Positions 1 to 10,458 of a stretch of DNA of 64,000 nucleotides are shown here, in pieces (position 1 is the first letter of the stretch; every line of letters starts with the position of its first letter). The notes below the pieces were generated by a model, which saw only the letters and a program-made list of their open reading frames with translations, ran no database searches and was not told the DNA's origin. Source of the stretch: Rhynchonema sp. JSB1_4 (Eukaryota > Nematoda > Chromadorea > Monhysterida > Xyalidae). The position numbers and the translations under genes were made by a program. The DNA lies in the NCBI GenBank assembly GCA_030248065.1, contig JASAMV010003251.1:107840-171839 (forward strand), written 5' to 3'.

Positions 1-720
1 ACACCCATTATTTCCAGCCATTATGTGGCGAAGTGAGTGCACATGATGAACGACACAAAGGTAGTCTGCCTGCCAGTGCAATGGTCGTGCCTTTGCTGCT
101 CAGACGGCAACAACAGCAACGCATGCAGATTCAGGTTGGGAGAGGGGTTGTGTTGGAGGTAATTCACAAAAAACGGGGGGTTTCTGTGATGTCTGTGTTT
201 CCACAGCTGTGTGCCCTGCATCTGATATTAGGGGGCCCTCCAGCCGCGTTATATTTTGTTCTGGTAATTTGAGTTGCGGAATATAGAAAAATTGTAATTT
301 TTGCACAGTTTTCCATCTTTGCGCTGGTCTCAATTACACTTCCCGAAAACTTCACATATTGAGAGCTGAAGAAAACTCCGACCAAACTTGGAGTTATCAG
401 CAAACTGCATATACCGACTCTAAAAAATACAACATTCACAAATTTGATCATGAGGCGTAACAGAATATTCCTTGAAAGCAAATCATGAGGCTCCTAACCT
501 TGATACTACTGCGACGCCTGGCCACGCCTGACTGGTTCTTCTCCTCAGGGTGGGAAAAAAACCTTTTTATCTCCGATTCCCTTTTCCCTCATTCGGGAGA
601 CAGAACAAGAACAACGAAACCCCCAGACCGAAAACACAGAACACAAAACCCCAAACTTCTCCCTCGAATCAAATAATCAGGTCCACAGGCCATGATACCG
701 TAACCTGCTGCCTATTGCAG

Positions 721-897
721 ACGCGCGCACGGCACGAGGACCAAATGCGCCGAATGATGTCCAACCCGGGCGCCTCGGCGAGCACCGGTGCAGCGCGAAG
801 TGCCAATCTGGTTCATCGTGGTATCAAAGCTGCTGCGGTCGCAAGTGTCGTCAAAGGCTCAATTGGAGCCGCCAGGAGGAAGAATTTCAGCAAGTGA
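721..897 (+). CDS. Last coding exon of an unidentified gene (partial)
   Basis: An AG acceptor after a pyrimidine-containing tract (ending at 720) opens a 59-codon frame that ends with TGA at 895-897. The 58 residues start TRARHEDQMRRMM, pass through a Ser/Ala/Gly-rich stretch (SNPGASASTGAA) and end in a basic tail (ARRKNFSK). Third-position composition is richer in G and C than the AT-rich flanks, as in the well-supported exons of this window. I do not recognise the family. No convincing upstream exon is visible in bases 1-720, so the rest of the gene probably lies off the left edge. It could also be a chance frame, since the only evidence is acceptor, length and composition. Confidence 0.4.
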   Translation, partial: TRARHEDQMRRMMSNPGASASTGAARSANLVHRGIKAAAVASVVKGSIGAARRKNFSK

Positions 898-1295
898 CAA
901 AAATGCAAATTTATTTTTTCAAATTCAGATGCACTTTTGTAGAATTTTTTTCGTGACGACTTTAACATGATTCTGTTCGCCAGTTTTAACATTTTGCAAT
1001 GTGTTACCATTTCTGTGCTACTCTGTAAAACATGTTTAAAATACATTTCTTCAACCCTGCTCCTGCAGCGATTTGAAAAATCTCTCTCAAAAATATGCAA
1101 ACAATGCGAGAAATTCGAAAAAATGGTATTGTAGGGTATCTGCCTGAAAGTTTTATCAGGATTTATCAGCTAATTAATTGATGCAAACTTGCCCTTAACG
1201 AACACAGATAAACCTGTGCTGAAGTCTAACCTTAAGCCTACGCCTAAGCCACGCTGATTTCGGGAGACAACGACGCTATGGCTTACATATTACAG

Positions 1296-1434
1296 TGGTC
1301 AACTCAAGTGGTCAAATCACTTCGTCAACTCACTTTGTGGAGTCGTCAACTCACTCCTAATGCCATGTATTATTTCTCGCGCTCACTCGGTGGTGCTGTG
1401 AGTTGAGGAAGTGATTTGACCACTTGAGTTAACC
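1296..1434. repeat. Short palindromic MITE-like element
   Basis: The arm GGTCAACTCAAGTGGTCAAA at the left is answered by its near-perfect reverse complement at about 1408-1434. The centre is a short CTCACT-rich loop. It lies just downstream of the stop codon of the minus-strand channel gene. A related TTTGACGA arrangement lies at 25973-26095, inside an intron of the ankyrin gene. No coding capacity. Confidence 0.6.
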
Positions 1435-1541
1435 AATTAGGCCGGGTAAAATCACTGGACTTGTGCAAACAATTAAAAAAATAAATTTAAACCTCCCCAA
1501 CAATTACCAAGGAAAGAAAGAGTTGAATTTCAATGCTGGTT

Positions 1542-4500
1542 TCAAGCTTCCAGTGGCGCCGGTGGTATGGCTCCGGGTTGAAACACAAGCCAATATGTAA
1601 AGTTGAAGAAGAAAAACCCGGCCGGAAACAAGAAACGGGAAACATAGTCGATTCTCAATGCTCGGTCCTTGATCTTGTTGTATTGACGGCAAGGGGTCAT
1701 GTAGCGACGCGTGACGTCAAACAACGACTTGCGATCCGAACCGCCCGCAGTCTCTGGCTCGATGGCGATGCTTGTGTGACGCGCCTGCAGCAATTGCTCG
1801 TTCGCTGATGAGTTGCTGCAATTGCGATGAAAGGCGACTAGTTTCATTATAACAATTTTATTTTTGTATTTTTAAATTTCAAGACCAGATCTGATTGTAG
1901 TTTCGTGTGTTAGTCTCTGTTTCGTTGCGGCGAAACCAACTGCGATCAAACGCGCTGAAAGAGATTTTTTCAACGACGATTGGTGACTCTGTGAAAGCAG
2001 GACGAAAGGCTGCTACGTTTGCATATCTCAGTTGCACGGTAGACGCTTCAAAAACGCGTCATCAAGAGCATCAGCTTAGCTAACAAATTTTGAAATTTGA
2101 CATTTGAAATTTTTATCGCCAGAATTGCTTTGCTGTCACTTATTATTTTCCTGTCAGTAAACATCTTTCAATTTGGAAAGCCCACCTTTTGCTGTGTGCG
2201 TTGTCGCTACCAACTTCGTGTGACTTGGCCGCCAGACGCTGCAACAAATCGCTGATGTTTCAATGGATATGTGCACATTATGCGCTGTATCAACTTTCGA
2301 AGACAAAGCAGCACATGTAAATGCAATACCGCGAGCCGACAATGCAATATTTTCGACCAGCGAAAAAGTTGTTCCCCATACAGACAGAACAACTTCTAAC
2401 AACAAAAGATTTTGACTCTGGTCGAAATAAACAACATGATGTGAAAATAATGCGTCATGTGTGCTTTATGGGCATACGTGCACCGCAAACGACGGTTTTT
2501 ATATGGCTGCGGTTTTCGATCCAAAAGTGTGATACAACGCCTGGCTGGGACTGAACAAAATAAACATGAACTCACTCTTTGACAAAATACGGCGCACGTA
2601 ACGTTTGCCCAGGGCAAAGGCGTACACATGGTCCTTGTATGTCCTTGCCCGAAAAGTTGATACAGCGGCTCAATGTAAACGAAAGTTTAGGGCTTTGTAC
2701 CTTGACGAGAAAATCATCATCGATCTGCATATCGCCACCACCCGTTGCGTTGCTATCAACCGCATGCCTGGCAGTGGGCCAGACTTTCGGTTCGGCCAGT
2801 GTAGTCGGCGAAACGGGTGCCATCGCGTGCCGCAGCCGGGCGTGCTCTTCGCCGTAAAGTTCCGCCAGCAATTTACGCTCATCCTTTTCACCCACGTAAC
2901 TGTAAAATGTGAATATTGTCGTGTTTTTTTTGGCTGCCCGTCTCGATCTAGCTCTCGCCGACCGGTGGTGCGCCAGGTCATCGTCAGTAGGAACTCAGCA
3001 GGTGGTCACGTGACCACGAAAACACGGGTGTACTGCCGTTAAACGCTTTGGCCAAAAACAAAGTTCAGCGGTTACCCATATACGTAGGTGGTTATTTTAT
3101 GGTGCACCAGCGGCCATTTGGCACCGGTGTTTCCGAAAATGCACCACGACGACGGGAATTCACCAAGATACGAACACCGTGCATTTGTGAATCAAACAAG
3201 ATTATGAAAGTGCATTGGGTGCTCTAGCTATCTTAGAAAGTGGTGTGTGGATAAGCCCTAACACCACCAAATCGGAAGCCAAACAGAAATTCGTCCCAGA
3301 CTCACGTGACATAAGCGAACTCGAGCAGTGCGCCGAATATGAACGCTAAACACACCATCAGCCAAATATCGATGGCTTTCGTGTAGCAGACGGGTGGCAG
3401 CTTGGCGTTTATGCTGCTCGACTGAAACATCAGCAAACAAGGTTACAGTTTCAGACACAGTACTGAAGCGCGTGTGTGCGTTTGCAACCTCGACGCAGCC
3501 CTAGACGAAGCGCGTATGGCACTTTTACATGACATTGGCCCAATTTCTCGAAAGCGCAACCCCGCCACCTGGGGCAGTTGCGCCCCCAAACACGATGATG
3601 ACTTCCAGCTGGCTGACCTCATTTTGGTGCGTGCTTACGCGACCAGCAGGGTGGTTCGTTCAAGGCACGAGCGTTTTGGGAATAAAAGGGAATTTACGCA
3701 CCGAGTTAGAGAGCGTCAGATATAGCAAATACATGCACTGTCGCACAACCGCCACCGGGTTGCGGTGGCACTTTCGACAAATTCGACCATTAACGGCAAA
3801 ATATGCAGTCCTGCATCATGCAAAAAAAATTTCGTTTAAAAAAATATTTTTTTCCAACCCTGCCTGCATATGTACGTATACCTGCGTCGTGATGGTGAGC
3901 ACCGTAGTGACACCCAGTGTGACCCTGGCGGGCACCGAACTCCGATCCAGCCAGAAGCCGACCCAACTCAACATGGTTATCATGGTCGTGGTCAGGTAGA
4001 CTTGCAACAAATAGTAGTACATCATACGACGAAGGGTCAGGTTGATGCGTAGACAGCCGTAGCAACCTGGAGAAATCAGGCTAGATTCCGACAATGTAGG
4101 GTCTTAATTTTACTTTTTACTTGGTAAAAAGTTTTTTCTTTCTGCCGATGTCCAAGCTTGATGATGGAATCAGGTCGGACAGGGCCTGCCTTGGTCACGG
4201 CTTGACTTTTTTCTATCGAGGCTGATTCGGGACTGACATCGCTAATTTGGACCATTTTTTTATGGTATCGCTCAGTGGTTTCGACGAATAATAAGCGCAG
4301 ACGAACCAGTGTTGGTGCAACTAGTGCACGCATCCGTGTTGACGTCAATCAATTCGTACGTAGGCATGCTCGCGGTCACTGAGGTTTTCAGTTGAATCGG
4401 TTTGCCTGACACATCAAGGCGGCGAATTATTTTTATTCCGGTTCTCGACCCAGACACGCACCATCCTTCCACTGGTACTCAATATCCTCGGTTGTGTACG

Positions 4501-7500
4501 CATAACTGCCAAACTCCAACGTGCATCGTTGTACGTCCATCGGGTACCGGTGCAGATACATCGGGCAGGATAGGACCAGCGACAGACTGTGCAGAAAAAT
4601 TGAAGGAATTCTTGCTAATGCTATCGTTGTCGAGGCGACTGCCTGTGATTCGTGTGCAAACAAAGCTGGCTGGCTGGGTTTGTCTGCTGTACAACACACA
4701 CAATGGGACGCGTATAGTCCAGCAACGTGCTCATGAGACGACTCTTTTTAAAGCTCGCTTGGCCAGATTCAAAAATGCGCTGGTTACACGGGTTTTCGCA
4801 AACAAAAGAAAGAGATTGGGCCGAGAGACATGATGACAGGTTCCATCTGGCTGACCTTAATTTGTTGCGTGCTTACGCAAACAGCAACGTCGTTCAACAC
4901 ACAAATGTTTTGGGAGTCAGAAGGGAATTTACGCACCGAGGTGGAGAGCGTGTTTTCAAAAAATACATGCGTTTCTCTTTCTTTCATTTCCGAAATACCA
5001 TACCTGGAACCGGAACATTATTGGATCCGTTCACGTCAACTTCAAAATAAGTCGTCTCATGAGTAAGTGGTTGGACTATACGCGTACTCGCGAAGACAGC
5101 AGCATTAAAAATGACCGCGGTGGAACGAACACAGGGTTACTATAACACGTTTTTTATTTCAAATAAGACAAGGTGCCACCGGCAGTGTTCGAACGGGATC
5201 CCGATCCCGATCCCGGGATCCCGGCCCCTTTTTCTAATCCCGATCCCGATCCCGATCCCGTCATTTTGAAAAAGTCAATCCCGATCCCGATCCCGATCCC
5301 GCCCAAAAAAGTACCGGGATCGGGATTAAGTTTTGAGAACAAAAAGTAAAAATTATGCAATCATAATTCGCCAAGCTGTTGTAAGGGCGCGGCCATGCAA
5401 ACGCAGGCGCGGGTCAGAAAAATATTCTATGTCCAATAACGGCCCCGTGTTTGCATGGCCGCACTTGCGGGTCGCGGTCTGCGGGTCACTTGAAACATTT
5501 ATTTGGCTGCAACACACAAAAATTAACCCATCAGCGTAGAGCCAACGTCGCAGACGTGCCCGTAGCACAGCTCTGATTGGTTCATTTTTGTGTGTTGGCT
5601 AAATAAATGTTTCGAGTGACCCGCAAACCGCAATCCGCAAGTGCGGCCATGCAAACTCGCGGCGGTCATTGGACATAGAATTATTGCTGACCCGCGGCCC
5701 ACAACCGTGTTTGCATGGCCGCGCCCCCAAAGAGGTGCTCGACGGCTGATTCCGAGCGTGATGAAACCGGTGCTCGACGGCTGATTCCGAGCGTGATGAA
5801 ACCGCAAGCATCACCAACCGCGAACAAATCGAGCTAGAACTGAACGCTTACACTAAGTTTCTTCAAACGAAGGGACTCAGTTTCGAGGAAATGTTGTCAT
5901 GGTGGGCAACAAATGAGACAAAGTTTCCGCGATTGGCACGTCTAGCTTCCAAAAATCTAAGCGCTTCGCCTGCGAGTGCGCCTTCTGAACAGCTCTTTTC
6001 CAGTGCAGCTGATTTGTTTGATGACCAAAGATACTGCTTGAAACCATAAAATGGTGAAATGCTTGTCTTTCTGTCAAAGGCTTTGCCACTGATCGACTAC
6101 AATTATGATCTTTGAACTTATATCCGTCATCAGCTATTCTCGATTTCAATTGGCTTTGATCACTGTTCCGGGTGTTTATCCATGTGTGATAAACATGTTT
6201 CATGGTGGTCTGTGACATTAACTTGCATCTTATGCATAAAATGATAAAAACTATTGCTTTTGGACTATCTGGTCAATCCCGATCCCGATCCCGGGATCCC
6301 GGGTTTTCAAAACCGGGATCCCGATCCCGATCCCGATCCCGACACTTTCTTGATCCCAATCCCGATCCCGATCCCGGGATTAAAAATGAATCCCGTTCGA
6401 ACACTGGCCACCGGCACCTAAATTTAAGACTTTTAGGCGCCAAACAATTCTGGCACCTGAATTACAGCCAAACCACTGAAAAAAACGTAAAACTTTAGGT
6501 GCCACTGGCACCTAAACTCAAAAATTCCAGGTTCCAGATTTCAATTTTTAGGTGCCATGCCACCTAAATTCAGTCCATAAAAACACTGCTATAACACACT
6601 TGGATAGCGCGACTGGTGCGTTGACGATAACAGCCATATCCAGCTGCGTCTGCATGAAACACAAGCAATTGCGTTGACAATATTGGTATGAGCCGAAAGT
6701 GTGTTTTTACATTTATTACAGCAACAAATTCGTGGTTTCTCTAACCGTACGCTGTACAGAACACCACCGTCTTTATAGATTCGGATCATAACGTTCGGTT
6801 TGTTGATATCGTGCTTCTGTGCTCGATTTTCGTTCTGAAACATGGTGCTCTGTCAGGTTTTTGGCGCCATTGGTACATATAAATCCTTATTGCTGCTGGT
6901 GCCAACGCAACTGCCAGTAATGCGGTGAGAGCCGGTGCCTTGGCGACACCGGACATCCATCACGAAACACAGGCAGACACGTTGACAACACTAGTATAAG
7001 CCCATAATTCTGCCAACAGCACACGCCACCAATAAATAGATAGAAAGCCGCAGTAGACCTCGTGGGACGGATCCATTTTCAGGAGGGCGGCGAGAGGTTG
7101 CCTGGCCCTCCCTCCAGCAGATTTGTGGTTCAAATTCAAAAAAATATACCTGAAAGAAGGTATCGGGCATCCAGAGATCCTGTTTCTTGTTCGGCCCCGT
7201 CTGCTGCGGTATGACGATGAAATTCGGCAGCTGCATATCCGAAGTGAGATTGAGTCGATTGATGATCGAAGTGTCGCCGAATGCCAGTCTTTTGTCCATC
7301 CACTGTTCACGGTAGCTGATCTGCGCGCTGTATTCCTGCAGAATTCTGCTGTCATTCTTCAGTGAGCGCTTTGCTTGTGGCTATATACCGCGGTTGCACA
7401 AAGCGAGGTTAGAGGTCGTGGTGTTTGTGGCACTATTATGCTACGGTTTCAGTCCCGGGGCACAGGTTCATACCCGGCCGACTCAGGCCCGGCAGGAGCC

Positions 7501-8396
7501 TAAGCCTATATGCACAGGTCGCGTATGCTGAGCCTAAATCGGCCGGGCCTGAAAACCTGGGCCTGAAAAGGTCGGTCTTGAACTTCGGGCCTGAAAACTC
7601 GCGGAATACAAAATAATGTGAACTGACAGACAGCCAGTCGCTCAACCAACAGAGCTGCGGGAACGCGGTCTGGCAGCGGCTCAAAGTTGCACCTATACCC
7701 ATGCAACCGTCCAGACACACAGTGCTTTGCACGCCACAAGCGCTACACATTGCACTCAGACTTCCAGTGTCCACAAAAAATCAACATACCATTTTGAAAT
7801 CGTCAATGTTCTGTATGGATCGAAACATAGTGTTCACCACAACAACCACCGGGCCCTGCATTGTGTCTGAAAAATGTTTCGCTGTCTATATATATATCGT
7901 AGCAAGTCTTTTTTTGGCGAAACAAAATTTCAAATCAAATTATGAATATTGTTGTCTTCCAAATTCCAAACCGAGTGCACTTTCGTTCGTCCCCATTGGT
8001 CGCTGTCGTGAATCGTAGTCGGCAAACAGCGCTTCCAGTATCTGTGCCGCTTGAACACTACGTCTCTGGCTGCTGCCTGACTGGGTCGCGCTGAAATTGT
8101 GCCGCGAATGTGAAAACCATGACAACAGTACGGTATATTTTGCTTTCTTAAGGGCGAACTTAAGTTAAATCCGGAATCCGGTATCCGGAAATAATTTGCA
8201 TGCAAAATGCAAAACATTTCTAGGTTCCGGAAATATTTCCGGAAAACGCAAGAATTTACATGCAAAAATAATGCGTTTTCCGGAAATAATTCCGGATTCC
8301 GGTTTCCGGATTCAACCTAAGCCCGCCCTAACAAAGTTCTGTTTTGTCTTACCATAGTAGAATCAGGAGCCATGACACTATAACAGTGCGTGTCAT
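1542..8396 (-). CDS. Anion-selective Cys-loop ligand-gated ion channel, glutamate-gated chloride channel-like
   Basis: Eleven exons on the minus strand, all closing in phase: 8353-8396, 7981-8090, 7790-7866, 7150-7335, 6746-6834, 4462-4586, 4307-4405, 3882-4066, 3306-3421, 2701-2899, 1542-1784; 490 aa. Residues 1-15 are a signal peptide ([15 protein letters not shown]). The N-terminal ligand domain has the [11 protein letters not shown] strand, LWMPDTFF, and a Cys-loop from C176 to C190 (13 residues between). Loop C carries C237 and C248, the second disulphide typical of GluCl and glycine receptors, plus extra C240 and C245. M1 is about 261-283, M2 about 289-306 and begins [10 protein letters not shown]. 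The Pro-Ala-Arg is the anion-selectivity signature. M3 is about 322-343 and M4 about 461-478. The M3-M4 loop is about 115 residues. The family forms plasma-membrane pentamers in nerve and muscle. The agonist is not determinable; glutamate is the best guess from similarity. M1 lacks the usual proline ([12 protein letters not shown]). Confidence 0.9.
3528..3736. repeat. Partial copy of the TATAGTCC palindromic element
   Basis: It shares the inner part of the elements at 4713-5080 and 37907-38269, including GGCTGACCT, GCGTGCTTACGC and GGGAATTTACGCACCGAG. The terminal TATAGTCC arms are missing, and a GC-rich segment replaces part of the interior. It lies in the channel-gene intron between exons 8 and 9. 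Confidence 0.55.
3818..3866. repeat. Remnant of a CAGGGTTGG-type hAT MITE
   Basis: A run of A/T-rich sequence ends in TTTTTTCCAACCCTG. Flanking CCTGCATC (left) and CCTGCATA (right) look like an imperfect 8-bp target duplication. The left terminus CAGGGTTGG is eroded. It lies 15-20 bp outside a channel exon (3882-4066). Confidence 0.5.
4713..5080. repeat. Palindromic MITE, TATAGTCC family
   Basis: Terminal arms run TATAGTCCAGCAACGTGCTC on the left and their reverse-complement counterpart ending GGTTGGACTATA on the right, with inner arms GAGACGACT and AGTCGTCTC. The interior resembles 37907-38269 over nearly its full length, though the copies differ by indels. It is located in the large intron between channel exons 5 and 6. 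Confidence 0.8.
5387..5735. repeat. Long palindrome nested inside the hAT element
   Basis: The left arm runs from GGGCGCGGCCATGCAAACGC to about 5527, and the right arm from about 5577 to GTTTGCATGGCCGCGCCCC. Each arm also contains internal copies of GCGGCCATGCAAAC. The arms differ by substitutions and one indel, so it is older than the hairpin at 47304. No open reading frame of note. Confidence 0.8.
5735..5804 (+). repeat. Two-copy 35-bp tandem duplication
   Basis: The unit starting GGTGCTCGACGGCTGATTCC and ending GATGAAACC occurs twice head to tail with no difference. It immediately precedes the transposase remnant. The perfect identity suggests a recent slip or repair event. Confidence 0.85.
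5831..6049 (+). pseudogene. hAT transposase C-terminal dimerisation remnant
   Basis: A 72-codon open stretch ends at TAA (6047-6049). It contains the hallmarks of the hAT C-terminal dimerisation domain: [20 protein letters not shown], then a Ser/Ala-rich [16 protein letters not shown], then [12 protein letters not shown]. In active elements this domain follows the DDE catalytic core and BED zinc finger, neither of which is present in the element. The frame remains open some 60 nt upstream, through the second tandem repeat, to an in-frame stop near 5768. It is a fossil of the enzyme that once mobilised this family. Confidence 0.88.
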
Positions 8397-8493
8397 TTCC
8401 GTTTATTTTAGTTGATGACTATGGTAAGGAAACGAAGGAAAATGGGAATTCTGCGCTTCAAACAGGTACATACGCACATATATAGGTACAGCA

Positions 8494-8823
8494 TGTACTG
8501 TCCACCCATCAGCTCATGGCACATTGTGCTGCTGCTGGCTGGTTTGTTCCCTTCCTCCACGTTCTAATCCAAGAGAAATTGAGTGGGACCGATTTTGCAA
8601 AAAAACTTAACAAATGATAGAATGTGTCGAAGAGGATTGAATTCGATTAAATTTAAAATTAAATTAAATTAAAATGGATAAAGCACGTGAATTTCATAAA
8701 AATCACAATTTAGGGGCAAAATTTTTTTTCGGAAACTCAATTTCTTTTTCATTAGAACGTGGAGGAAGGGAACAAGTCGGCCAGCAGCATGAGAAAGTTA
8801 CCTGAGCTTGCGAACGGACTATA
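8494..8823. repeat. Palindromic MITE, TATAGTCC/GTCCACC family (diverged copy)
   Basis: The left part CTCATGGCACATTGTGCTGC and GGTTTGTTCCCTTCCTCCAC is mirrored by the right part GTGGAGGAAGGGAACAAGTC ending in GGACTATAC. The centre is an AT-rich segment with repeated AAATTAAATT. Much closer copies lie at 46503-46834 and 47842-48180. It sits directly upstream of the channel start codon, so it may overlap that gene's promoter. Confidence 0.8.
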
Positions 8824-9408
8824 CATTAGGTGCATACAGTGTGCGCTAGGAGACCGGGGAGGAGGAGAAAACTGAATAGAACGTACATAATACAAAGATC
8901 GAAATAATCGACCAATAATATGATGTCAAGTGTCAGTCCACTTGAATTCGACACTTGACAGCGTGCAAGCAAATCGCTGAGATGTTTCGTCCGTTATCCG
9001 GTTTCGTTGGCACGTTTTCGCGACAAAACACTTTTCACTTTTGCAGAGAAACAAGTTGAAATCAGACACCAGGCGAGACTGGCGCCAGTTATCTGGATAG
9101 AATAGCATGCCAAACAGTGGTGTCGTTGGGAAATCAAAAAGTCAGGAAACAGGATGAGAATGTAAATCTGAAAAAAACGTAGTTCCAAAACTGCGGGGGA
9201 AACGAAAAAAAACAATGTGAAATAATTCAGTGGGACCTTGTGTATTTACATACGGTGGTTTTATAAGTGAAGCGTTAATAACTATACTGTATATGTATGG
9301 GGATTTCCGTGTAATGCCAAACATGGATAGTGCTTGCAGCAATAAATATACTGGAGGAGTAAATTTAACATTATCTCTGTCCTATGTGATCTTGATGTTT
9401 TCGGATCT
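8824..9408. other. Non-coding interval
   Basis: No supported exon on either strand. A short remnant of the CAGTGGTGTCG family lies at about 9115-9150 (CAGTGGTGTCGTTGGGAAAT). The rest is AT-rich unique sequence. Confidence 0.6.
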
Positions 9409-9582
9409 TTAGTTTGCATACAGTCTCACAAACGGTTCGGGCTGTGATGATTGACCACTAAAGGTGGAATTGTAGTTGTCCGCGCGGGCAGCGCGAACAA
9501 CTGCAAAATGTGAGGCCACACGCTGCAGTCCTATTCTGTAATTTAGCAACGTTTCTGGAGTCTGTGTGTTACGTCTGATCTG
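9409..9582 (-). CDS. Possible last exon of an unidentified minus-strand gene
   Basis: Read on the minus strand, a strong acceptor (TTTTGTTTCAG) at 9583 opens a 57-residue frame that begins QIRRNTQTPETLLNYRIGL and ends FVRLYAN before TAA. The segment is clearly richer in GC than both flanks and has no low-complexity sequence. I could not find a partner exon between here and the MSP promoter, and the family is not recognised. It may be real or a well-placed chance frame. Confidence 0.3.
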   Translation of the reverse strand, partial: QIRRNTQTPETLLNYRIGLQRVASHFAVVRAARADNYNSTFSGQSSQPEPFVRLYAN

Positions 9583-9864
9583 CTGAAACAAAACAAGAGC
9601 ACAAAACGCATTTTAGTTCAGTAACATAGAAAAACTGAACAACAGGTAATTTGCTCGCGAACAGAGCCGCGAACACTTTGAGGCGGGAAGATGCTGCTGC
9701 TCGTGTGTGGTGTACAGCAGTAAACTGAGAATGGCATGTATGAGCTTCGAATGATTTTGTGCATCAATTAATCACTAGTTCTGATCGAAATTTTAACATT
9801 GAAATTTTGCCAAAAAAAGTTAAATTTTTTCAATTTCGTCAATTTTGTTCGCGGCGAACCTCAC

Positions 9865-9928
9865 GCTTCCGGTCCCAACCCCGCATCATACTTACCTCCC
9901 ACACATGGGCCTGCCACTACACTGCTGT
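9865..9928. repeat. End of a CAGTG-type element, repeated at 15025-15083
   Basis: The stretch GGTCCCAACCCCGCATCATA through CCCACACATGGGCCTGCCACTACACTG recurs almost unchanged at about 15025-15083 in the Mahogunin-like gene. Both copies end in CACTG, as expected for a hAT-type right terminus. I could not place a left end. Confidence 0.55.
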
Positions 9929-10340
9929 TTCAGACCCCGGAGGTTTTTTAGGTGTATTTCTGGGAACAGTTTTTCAGATTCGTGTCAGTGAATTAAAAGA
10001 GCCTCCCCCGTAATAAAGCCCCCCAAATGGGGTCAGTGAATTAATAGAGCCCCCTTGTATTTGGGTATCTTGGAATTACCGTACGCAGTAGATTTCTTTT
10101 CAAACCTTTTTCCAAGGCCGTGTTGCCGTTGTGGAGAAGAAATCTCAATATGAACTGGTTGATGAGACACCTTGGTTGACGGCACTCATAACAGGCACGT
10201 TTAATTTTAGCTGTCCTTCAGATCTGTATTTCGGATACCAACCAAGTAACTCGCATTCAGCGAGCTAAGTGCCACACCGCTTTATGTGTTCAGTTCACCG
10301 GGGGCGGTTTGGTTGCATATCTGTGCTGAGTAAAGAAGCA

Positions 10341-10349
10341 GATATAAAA
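10341..10349 (+). promoter_or_regulatory. TATA-like box of the major sperm protein gene
   Basis: ATATAAAAG lies 110 bp upstream of the MSP start codon, with a short pyrimidine-rich leader between them. No other TATA-like motif stands so well placed. An AGATA just before it could be read by a GATA factor, as known for MSP genes in Caenorhabditis, but that is inference. Confidence 0.5.
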
Positions 10350-10458
10350 GCAGCGAACTTTCTTAATTTTCTTCATTCTTCGAACTTAATCTCGACGTTC
10401 ATCGCGACTTCCAACAGCTTTATCTCTTCGCCAACCGACGCAAATCCATCCAGCCATC

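Larger units (their letters stand above)
5183..6406. mobile_element. hAT-family DNA transposon with exact 8-bp target duplication
   Basis: The ends are CAGTGTTCGAACGGGAT and its inverse ATCCCGTTCGAACACTG. Both sides are flanked by GCCACCGG (5175-5182 and 6407-6414), an exact 8-bp target duplication. CA(G)TG ends and 8-bp duplications are diagnostic of hAT elements. Just inside each terminus lies a GATCCC hexamer array (about 5195-5330 and 6275-6380), so the subterminal repeats have become a microsatellite. The only coding remnant is the C-terminal dimerisation region of a transposase (5831-6049). A long palindrome is nested within it at about 5387-5735. It is non-autonomous as it stands and lies in an intron of the channel gene. 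Confidence 0.93.

Noticed and set aside
1..720. Small open frames upstream of 721
   Set aside because: They overlap on both strands, have no splice partners and look like composition-driven noise.
5195..6380. GATCCC arrays as a possible CRISPR-like or satellite locus
   Set aside because: Units are contiguous with no spacers and sit symmetrically inside hAT termini. This is a eukaryotic transposon feature.
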